A DNA stretch of 64,000 nucleotides from Methanobacteriota archaeon (lineage in GTDB: Archaea; Thermoplasmatota; Poseidoniia; Poseidoniales; Thalassarchaeaceae): contig JABIGF010000017.1 of assembly GCA_018650285.1 (NCBI GenBank), positions 1 to 64,000 of the forward strand. Reading direction: 5' to 3'. Of the stretch, positions 46,201 through 51,936 are shown piece by piece (within the stretch, counting starts at the first letter, position 1; each line of letters opens with the position of its first letter). The notes beneath the pieces are model-generated. The model was not told where the DNA came from, made no database searches, and was given only the letters and a program-made list of their open reading frames with translations. The translations under genes were made by a program, and so were the position numbers.

Positions 46201-46351
46201 GACACTTCTTGTTGCAATAGATGCCTCGGTTCAAACTGATGAGGTTGATTCAGCAAGAACCGCCGTGTTAGGTAGAATGCAGAAGGGTGGTTCGGGTGTA
46301 TCGGGGTTACGGAGGCGCGACTTAGAGCCTTTGGAGGTGGGTACTCGATGA
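40217..46351 (+). CDS. Giant DUF6603-like protein with zinc ribbon
   Basis: 2044 residues, the largest gene here. Order: an N-terminal domain (1-270), a Ser/Gly/Pro linker (about 285-330), a zinc ribbon with cysteines at 343, 346, 357 and 360 (CSNCG ... CGFC), then more than 1400 residues of beta-strand-rich sequence and a 250-residue C-terminal part. The segment near 1434-1457 (GGPPFFFVTGLLGGLGLNRQ) and its surroundings resemble, from memory, the bacterial DUF6603 family of giant uncharacterised proteins. No signal peptide or transmembrane helix. It could form a long beta groove or scaffold. It overlaps both neighbours by four bases (ATGA). The family call is moderate; the function is unknown. 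Confidence 0.6.
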   Translation: MTAQISLITAVTSRQMSVASGVLGWATDEYHALNKTLAYLDAEVYDADMQGEIAPPESIEYGFGMEWTSQGASPDGGIYCDTEFRMPLFSGLIDNSGSSTTVDPRIHADIAVYRLDDSGMPAHLVGDSRASTRLRRLKLFAEIGFDGTSSLDVELIDSAFQGLIDWRGQLPQSAPSLALLQSPTYHAELLASLLSGLPHSGDPTSPILRVLELLKITSKFDPPGGPDPPGYGWDADTNAAQAFAADPVNYVRTLIENGEIDTAAAKAMLDDLLEWLKPDRTVATPVSSSSASSGGGGGAPASGGASSGGGATPTPDPPGTTTGNSPTITDLDLNIHVTTANTCSNCGFENDDGTPICGFCETAAPTASSKCVELTLGDCGIAASVIIDDDGRISAGLDLPLWGVAQIGLNVQPMYEKQDGTKSVAALVEITPQLPECGLGVVTISASYDPDDSTPFELGFVTEKTPLLAWSGSSFSINPRPAAPDPGFYSDAFLDSILTLGSQIIIDGFGNFVIEEFVLPNLSNSMRSAVSTLLEDIEVAEIDANGSTRMTSLLPLILDPVSHLRQSDVWGDDASGTEFRAGKIINSTGPLIDACTGGSISLTADGFEMSLGSDLTLTVERDGGSTAQRLNVTLATLPAGISFGSSNGANLVGTVALNIGTGPPPRLSGTAVSFTLANQNTSQFSLNNIGAGFTIDGSGSLGISLVVNSTSLEMYPNFVGIGALIDLFLDDLAGNLLARILNAGLEALHDDGHTNIAIAISNIAAAANIHGPVSTCVCPSTCTYAGGFDGTLIGDMIDDLNAWRSSYMINTIRQLGIEIVAALPSGTLSSLGTLVYNPTAQTLTWTLPIVDGPTLSLTLLTNPSLELNLNVDFDNVVEIMTGAHLDAVLSVDVPFSTPNDFTINLGLHVDSVLVSFGPLGLQPSLNLGYGPSGFIVSAATTSWDGSTPASGPADAMSFWVKSNPFDHGTPSLAALAKAALIEAINFLLGIDEIDEWLRSSLYDGGDGGLDEVTKPGTILANLNFIENHVSLPQYCVHNDFENNLTLFITTPLQTLLGAIFGAIGDIQIYQSPYDADFQFEINLVRKDVGCVSDWGVNFDFVQIPLPDIGGLNFEFVTQAKETLDAWAHTETGGVCDSADWATGFSIYFLTKNGSTFSPKLSVEVGGVEIRIWKEQGPILQKFLTLNQVGLALAFDFDYDFTTSTSSFAGGAQITLDDFGIELGGGGDDSTNPMASSLMSGGGEGEQKVNPTFDLALSYYSNGTGHTHFSLTDGELERWFKINKKFGPLEIDQIGVEIYQDGQDNWMVGFLVDGRAEISGFLCEVDDLRLSLRLTEPWETDYWAYDLAGLALSYSGPGGLSIVGALRKAVMPVYDNGNPVIDNGIPVTYIEYQGLCSIKASSFGLSAVGAFGRVNDGANQYVSCFVVAAVDATLGGPPFFFVTGLLGGLGLNRQLSIPSINQLDDQIFLMAMDSSALCANPMGVLDSIRDQMPAEYGSFWFAIGVKFTTFKVLESKAVLYLKFGSNFSVGILGLSRMDLPSKDFSLGLIELAFHARYESEDNVFLAEAALTDASYLFTESCRLTGGFALGTWFNTGEFLLSIGGYNKHFVVPSHYPSVDRIGINWQPNSDTVIKAEGYFTICTSAVMFGGGFDVSWASGRAKASLWVNVDALIVFDPFYYNFEFGVGISASYKFPIWGWESFSISAIVKIEGPKMRGSANVKIGPFSTTISFGSTKQTALAAMNGFEFINKHVRQLPEDISGQNTGMPLDSKDASWAETVLSGSVAKGQVLSSERDPQGLTANDAWMVGAEFSLKFFSTFPLEKLFLHEYNTTAGTGRELQTIFREGIESLSIAPCFKTSFSTPSTLKLMITAAGGVVSAGVAIEPTVSLLPETIWRCDMVGGKPKAKSSVDEQVPLYTGSTIIFSSVLDPGNSGIIDLDGAIETCENPLPLPFNKTPTPIVSQVWRGGLNPAPSSPAVLRLVSSGAEILTGANRRTLLVAIDASVQTDEVDSARTAVLGRMQKGGSGVSGLRRRDLEPLEVGTR

Positions 46352-48057
46352 CAACTAGGAATAGAGGCCTTGGGCCTATGGCCCGAAAACGTATCTTGCA
46401 CCGTAGGGCGCCTCCAATAGTGACTACGATGACCGCAGATATGGTTGAAAAACCAGAATCAAAGGTAGTGCGTCAGATAACTGCTGTGAACGAGGCTCAC
46501 TCAGTAGTACTTCGAAAGTCACCCGAACTCATTACGACTATTCTCTCAAGAGCTGAGCCTCGGACGGATTTGCCAATCTCTGCACGGACCACAGTTCATA
46601 ACCATCCTAAAGCCAAAACGATGCCACGTTTTGATCCCCCTCGTGTCGCCTTGCCTCTAGGTATTGGTCTACTTGAATCTCGCCGCACCATTTCGCGTAG
46701 TGCACAGGGAGACCTTCAGAGGAAAACAGACACCGAGATTCGTACACGCGCCCATCGTAGTTCGATACAAACCCTACTCAAGGGAAGTGGTGCTCCGTTG
46801 GCCGCTGGACAAACACACATGTTCCGCCTACCGGGTAAGGGTGTTTCGAAGGAACTGAGTGCGGCAAAGAGGCGCCCCTCAATTTTTATCGAAGGTAATC
46901 AAGCAGTTCGCGTAACATTTCTTGATGGGGTCGGGGCCTCGATTCAAGACTGGGAATTCGGCCCTTCATCAAACGCCCGTGAAATCGCCTTCCCACCTGG
47001 CACGAAAGGATTCACGACGATGGGCTTAGGCGGCGCCCATCAATTGGTTTCGAATCTCGATGCTGGTGCGGGTACTATCACCTCTCGATTTTCCACCAGT
47101 AATCGTTCCGGAGTAGGATTCCTTGCACACAACTCATTAATTCAATCTGGACCCATTCATTACCTATTCCGAGGTGGTGTTTTGGAGGTGCGTGGTATCC
47201 CAGTGGGTTCTCCACAACACATGAACAAATCTCTAGTTCTTGCGCGTAATGCCCTCAAACATTCGACCGGATTCAGAGTGTCACTTCCAACCTCCATCCA
47301 AACATTCGCTCTCATCGTTCGTGGCGAGGGTTCCATAGAGGGAAGCAGTCGCGTTCGTTCAGATAAGCACTCACTCTCGGATGCTGGTACGATTGCATTA
47401 GGTGAGTCACGCTGGGTTCACCTGTTTGCGGTTGAGTTGAATTCGAATGTTTCCAAAGACACGCTTCCAATCAACGTCACGCTTGGTGAAGGTTGGGCTT
47501 GTGACGGCGCAGTTGGTCTACAGGGTACGCCCTCAACTTGGGCAACTCAATTGGGTGACGGCCGCTGGCGGAGTTTGATTGAAACGGGTCCACTGAGTTC
47601 AGATGGTTCTACCTTAGTCACTTGGCGAGATACAAAGGAACCGCTCATTGGTCAAGCAGTCTCGGTTGAGTCTTTCAAGTTCAAGCCGCGCACTGTTCAG
47701 GCTAAACCTTCATCAATCAAACCTCTCAAGACGCAATCTTCTCTTCCACGGCTGGCACTTCCACCTGCGACAATCGGCCAACCTTATTCGCACGATGTCT
47801 CGATATTGGCTTTTGACGCTGAGGGCGACTCACTTACTTTCCACAATATTGCTGGGGATCAATGGCTGGTGATTGGCGTAGATTCTGGCATCATCCAAGG
47901 AACACCAAGCGAAAGTGATGGAGATGCGGGTGAAATCACGGTCCGAGTTGAAGATGGGTCTGGTGAGTATTCTGATGCTCTGTTCATTGTCCCAATTGTT
48001 AGTTCGAACACTCCACCTGTATGGCGTTTAGATGAGAAAGGAGGTGTAAGTGAATGA
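46348..48057 (+). CDS. Unknown protein with C-terminal putative Ig (cadherin-like) domain
   Basis: 569 residues. The N-terminus is strongly basic (MTTRNRGLGPMARKRIL). The body (about 110-450) is strand-rich with no domain I can name. Residues about 475-560 form a putative Ig/He_PIG domain: LPPATIGQPYSHDV, FDAEGDSLTF, IIQGTPSESDGDAGEITVRVED. Such domains are usually binding or spacer modules in extracellular proteins, yet no signal peptide is present here. Overlaps both neighbours by four bases. Confidence 0.65.
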   Translation: MTTRNRGLGPMARKRILHRRAPPIVTTMTADMVEKPESKVVRQITAVNEAHSVVLRKSPELITTILSRAEPRTDLPISARTTVHNHPKAKTMPRFDPPRVALPLGIGLLESRRTISRSAQGDLQRKTDTEIRTRAHRSSIQTLLKGSGAPLAAGQTHMFRLPGKGVSKELSAAKRRPSIFIEGNQAVRVTFLDGVGASIQDWEFGPSSNAREIAFPPGTKGFTTMGLGGAHQLVSNLDAGAGTITSRFSTSNRSGVGFLAHNSLIQSGPIHYLFRGGVLEVRGIPVGSPQHMNKSLVLARNALKHSTGFRVSLPTSIQTFALIVRGEGSIEGSSRVRSDKHSLSDAGTIALGESRWVHLFAVELNSNVSKDTLPINVTLGEGWACDGAVGLQGTPSTWATQLGDGRWRSLIETGPLSSDGSTLVTWRDTKEPLIGQAVSVESFKFKPRTVQAKPSSIKPLKTQSSLPRLALPPATIGQPYSHDVSILAFDAEGDSLTFHNIAGDQWLVIGVDSGIIQGTPSESDGDAGEITVRVEDGSGEYSDALFIVPIVSSNTPPVWRLDEKGGVSE

Positions 48058-49775
48058 CAGACGGACTGAACCCGGGTCAATTCCGGATGCACGATAAGTT
48101 CTCTCCAGCCTTGAAACAAGGAATGCACTCTATTGGTCTCGATATCTTCCTCCCTTCAGAACTGGGGTTGGGCGTACATAGCACGGTTGAAAATGACCGT
48201 CACTTCGAGGTTACAGGTCCAAGGTGGACAGTTCCCATTACTGATGTTCATTCAGTACGTCCAGGTGTGAATCAAGAGGATGCTGATGTTGATTGTGTTT
48301 TGCCCATGTTTGTTTCAGGACGACGCACGTTACCATGGGAACGGAGCCTTGATCCAGTTGAAGGCACCTCATCAGACCACCCTTGGGTGGCCCTTCTCCT
48401 GTTCACTGAGGAGGAATTGACTCAAGGGGGAGAGTTAGGTATATTCAAGGGCGACAAAAGGTTGAAACTATTCGGTCAGACCAATGGTCACGCTGGTATT
48501 TTTGATCACAAAGTTGGCGATTCGGAATTCCTGACGAAGATGGGTTTGGACCGTCATGGCATCCATTCGAATTTCCAGGTTGATGCCATCAAGGTTAGTG
48601 ACAGCATACTATCTGATGTCACGCCTTACCTCAATGAACTCCCTCTTCTTGTCCACGCCCGAGAAGTCAGCACTGTGGACAAAGAACTGTGCGGTGAGGA
48701 TGAGGATGGTTGGTTCTCCGTGGTCTGTTGTAATCGTCTACCACGTGATACCAGCACGGTTTATCACGCCTGTTTGGTTTCACTTGAAGGGCGAACTAAC
48801 GAATCATGGTATCCTGAAATACCCACAGCAATCGCCGACCCTGAATCTCCTAAGTACAATCGGGAAGGGATGACGATGCCGGCGTTTCCAAAGACTTCCA
48901 CCACCACTAGCCTCATTCTTCTCCACCACTGGAGTTTCAAGACCAATGACACTGGTGGCGACTTCTCTTCGCGCATGGAATCACTCCGACTCCGTATCCG
49001 TGATTCGGTTGATCCAGACTACCGTGCGGGGACCTTGGCTCCGCGTGCCGATGTTGTAGGCAGTGACTCGGTTATCCTTGAGCCTTACATTTTTGGTAAT
49101 CAAAGCATTCCTGGCGTGGGGGAGACAGGCCATATTCTCCTTGAGCAAGTGGACGAAACCGGTGAAGTCAATTCAGCCTTATATCGCGGCCCTTTTTCTC
49201 CTGTGCGCACATACAAGTTAGGTGAAGATTCAGAGGGTCGGCTTGCGCCCTACCAGACCGCTGATGCAGCGCGACGTTGGATGGAGGATCTCGGCATGGA
49301 GGATATCAGTTTGGCAGCTGCCTTTGAGGTTGGGCGCTTACTTGCATTAAGTGACCCTGGATTTTTGCGCGACATGGCTCGTCTCCGAAGAGAGAAATCC
49401 ACCCAAAATCGACTTGATATGACATTTAATGTGCTTAGCGAAAGATTCGGTCTCTTAGATGTTCAGAAATCAGAAATGAATTTACAAACTCTCACGCGCA
49501 GTGAAATGTATCAAAACATCAACAAATTAGACATCGTTATTTCACCAATGATTGCAGCCTTGCGTATGGTGGTAGAGCAGGCTGAGCCGGTTGAATCAAT
49601 GCCCTCTGCTGCTGGGATAGCGGGAGATGGTCCTCTTGATGGCCCAGGTGGTACGGTAATCCCAGACACAAGTGCTCTTGATATGGGGTTGAGAGCAGTC
49701 GAGGATTTACCTATTACCGATGAAGGTGCTTTCCAAGATTTTGACTCCAGAAGGCCGGGGGGTGATATTGAATGA
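48054..49775 (+). CDS. Unknown operon protein with LPWER-type motif
   Basis: 573 residues. The conserved-looking core is RHFEVTGPRWTVPITDVHSV followed about 35 residues later by VSGRRTLPWERSLD and WVALLLFTEEEL. From memory this pattern occurs in uncharacterised bacterial proteins, which I cannot name further. The C-terminal 170 residues are helical (RRWMEDLGMEDISLAAAFEV, GRLLALSDPGFLRDMARLRR). No signal peptide. It overlaps both neighbours by four bases, so it is made with them. Confidence 0.6.
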   Translation: MTDGLNPGQFRMHDKFSPALKQGMHSIGLDIFLPSELGLGVHSTVENDRHFEVTGPRWTVPITDVHSVRPGVNQEDADVDCVLPMFVSGRRTLPWERSLDPVEGTSSDHPWVALLLFTEEELTQGGELGIFKGDKRLKLFGQTNGHAGIFDHKVGDSEFLTKMGLDRHGIHSNFQVDAIKVSDSILSDVTPYLNELPLLVHAREVSTVDKELCGEDEDGWFSVVCCNRLPRDTSTVYHACLVSLEGRTNESWYPEIPTAIADPESPKYNREGMTMPAFPKTSTTTSLILLHHWSFKTNDTGGDFSSRMESLRLRIRDSVDPDYRAGTLAPRADVVGSDSVILEPYIFGNQSIPGVGETGHILLEQVDETGEVNSALYRGPFSPVRTYKLGEDSEGRLAPYQTADAARRWMEDLGMEDISLAAAFEVGRLLALSDPGFLRDMARLRREKSTQNRLDMTFNVLSERFGLLDVQKSEMNLQTLTRSEMYQNINKLDIVISPMIAALRMVVEQAEPVESMPSAAGIAGDGPLDGPGGTVIPDTSALDMGLRAVEDLPITDEGAFQDFDSRRPGGDIE

Positions 49776-50833
49776 GTGCGACAGGCCCCCCTACAATTCA
49801 GCCCATTCGACCAAAACCTTCGCTAACTGAGACGCGTGTCTTTGATTGGTGTGCTAGATTACGCCTTCTGGAAGGCGTGCCTTTCACATACATGGTGCCC
49901 TATGAAGAGATGCTTCCAAGTGAATCAATTCGCTTCTTCCATTTGGACATGGAGTGGTTGGATTCGCTAGTGGACGGCGCGCTCTGTGCAACCTTAGCGA
50001 CAAGCAAGGATGCCAAACACGACATAGACACTTATGCTAACATCAAGAATGAAATTCGGTTGCGGGAAATTAAAAGACGTGCGAAAGCGCACATCGGGCT
50101 TGGTTTTGATGGATTGGATGGGGAGAAACGAATGACTGGATTTTTGTTCCGTTCATCCCTGGTTCGTGATCACCCTGGGCTTGAGGTAACTGCTTGGAAG
50201 ACAGCGAATGAAAATGAATTAACTCAGATGCGTATCCTTCGTCTTGAACGCCTCTCTAAGAACGTCATGCTTTGCATTGTCGACGGAGTCCCTTCAATGG
50301 TGCGATTCCAAGAACCTGCAGAGGGCATCATCCTCGGTTGTGAGGTTAGACCTAGCGATAAGAGCCTCTACCTAAAAGAAAAAGACTCTGAAACGGGATT
50401 AGTACCTAATCCAGCAACAGAGATTCCTCTTACAGTTCGGCAAGGATCAGTTCGGAGAAATTCTGTCTTGCGTATCCACAACCTAGCTTATGCGATTACC
50501 CCCGGTCCTAGTGCAACCACTTCTAGTGCAGCTATTGCACGCGCATTAGTACAGTATCCCGAACAGGTGGATTTCGTGACCGGTGTTGATGTTGGTGGTG
50601 CCACCACGATAAGGAATCCTAATGCTCCAAGCTCCATATCTTCCACCGGAAGCGGTATGAGTACTGGGTCCACATTTACTCTTAACACCAATGTCGCCCG
50701 CTCTCGTTCGATTAGTGTAGCGGAACCGGGAGTGTCTCCCCCGAGCGCGGTGAAGTCATTTCAGCGACCGACTACGAAGCCCGGGCGAAAGACGGGTGTC
50801 TCAAAGAAGAAGGGTCGTGGAGGTGGACGATGA
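49772..50833 (+). CDS. Unknown operon protein with LLEGVPFTYMVP motif
   Basis: 353 residues. The clearest block is LLEGVPFTYMVPYEEMLPSE, then SIRFFHLDMEWLDSLVDGAL (residues 31-70), a pattern I recall from uncharacterised bacterial proteins found beside similar giants. The last 20 residues are a Lys/Arg/Gly-rich tail (RPTTKPGRKTGVSKKKGRG). No signal peptide or membrane segment. ATGA overlaps join it to both neighbours. Confidence 0.6.
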   Translation: MSATGPPTIQPIRPKPSLTETRVFDWCARLRLLEGVPFTYMVPYEEMLPSESIRFFHLDMEWLDSLVDGALCATLATSKDAKHDIDTYANIKNEIRLREIKRRAKAHIGLGFDGLDGEKRMTGFLFRSSLVRDHPGLEVTAWKTANENELTQMRILRLERLSKNVMLCIVDGVPSMVRFQEPAEGIILGCEVRPSDKSLYLKEKDSETGLVPNPATEIPLTVRQGSVRRNSVLRIHNLAYAITPGPSATTSSAAIARALVQYPEQVDFVTGVDVGGATTIRNPNAPSSISSTGSGMSTGSTFTLNTNVARSRSISVAEPGVSPPSAVKSFQRPTTKPGRKTGVSKKKGRGGGR

Positions 50834-51936
50834 TGGCTAAAAAATCAAAGGGTAAGAAGAAACAAGGTTTTTTTAGTCGTAAAGCCAAGACAGACAGTAA
50901 GCAGGCATCACTTCCAACAGCCACAAAAAGTCCCGCCGTCACTGCTCCCCTTGCATCTGCCGTCCCACGTGTAGGAGATACATCCACTCGAATTCGCAAA
51001 GTCACTCCAAGCCTGCCACTGAGAACAACTGTTCAAGTGGTTGATGCGAGTGCGACAGATTCCGATTCACCTAGGGCCTCCGCAGGAGTGACGAGTGCCC
51101 TTTTGGAAGCAGCCGGTGAGCGCGTGCTCCAAATGACACCCACCCTTGATGAGAACTTGTGGACAGGTAGCCGTATCATGGTCCCTGTTGATGTTCAAGC
51201 ACTTGTTGTTCCTAGATTCTCAGATCATGGCGAAGGGCTGCCATTGATGAATGGCGAATCTTCGGGCGATGACAAATCATCTTCATTGATGCACGGGGAT
51301 CTTGAACCAGGTATTCATCTGCATTGGGCCATGCCAGATGGTCTATTGAGTGACGTGCCAACAGAATCCGAAGAAGATGGGTATGTGGATTCATTACCAC
51401 ACACGGCGACCATAGGTGTGGAACAGCCAGTTGAAGTAGCGGATGAAACCATTGAACTTCGACCTCTGCCTGACCGTTGGCTCGTTGTTCGGTTCTGGCC
51501 AGCATCGTATCACCCAACAAACGAGTCAACACAACTGAAGCGTGTGGCGGATTGGAATACTGAATCTTGGGTGATTAATGCCGCCGACGCGACTCGTTCT
51601 TCTCTTGCCACTTGGCGGGCCCCTCCTTTACCTCCTCAGGAATCGGAATGGCCTCTAGAGTTGACAGCGCTTGGCCCAGATGGCGACGACCCCTATTGGA
51701 CTGCACGATACGATAGCGTGCGTGAACGTTTCACATTTCATGACGTCCCCCCCGATAATGTCATTGGTCCTCTCAATTATCTAGTGTGTGGTTGGTACTC
51801 AAATCACACCGAAGATCCATTGTGGTTCCCTCCCGGTGCTAGCATGGATGACTGGGAGAAGACGATGGACGAATTGGGATGGAACGTCTGGGAACAATTA
51901 ATCCAAGACGCGTTGGATGCAAGGGGTGGTCGCTAA
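50830..51936 (+). CDS. Unknown operon protein with GIHLHWAMPD motif
   Basis: 368 residues. It opens with a very basic tail (AKKSKGKKKQGFFSRKAK), followed by a domain with IMVPVDVQALVVPRF, LEPGIHLHWAMPDGLL and LPDRWLVVRFWPASYH, and ends with LNYLVCGWYSNHTEDPLW. The motif combination suggests a conserved enzyme or structural fold, but I cannot assign a function. The next gene may be the continuation of the same ancestral protein (see findings). Confidence 0.6.
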   Translation: MMAKKSKGKKKQGFFSRKAKTDSKQASLPTATKSPAVTAPLASAVPRVGDTSTRIRKVTPSLPLRTTVQVVDASATDSDSPRASAGVTSALLEAAGERVLQMTPTLDENLWTGSRIMVPVDVQALVVPRFSDHGEGLPLMNGESSGDDKSSSLMHGDLEPGIHLHWAMPDGLLSDVPTESEEDGYVDSLPHTATIGVEQPVEVADETIELRPLPDRWLVVRFWPASYHPTNESTQLKRVADWNTESWVINAADATRSSLATWRAPPLPPQESEWPLELTALGPDGDDPYWTARYDSVRERFTFHDVPPDNVIGPLNYLVCGWYSNHTEDPLWFPPGASMDDWEKTMDELGWNVWEQLIQDALDARGGR

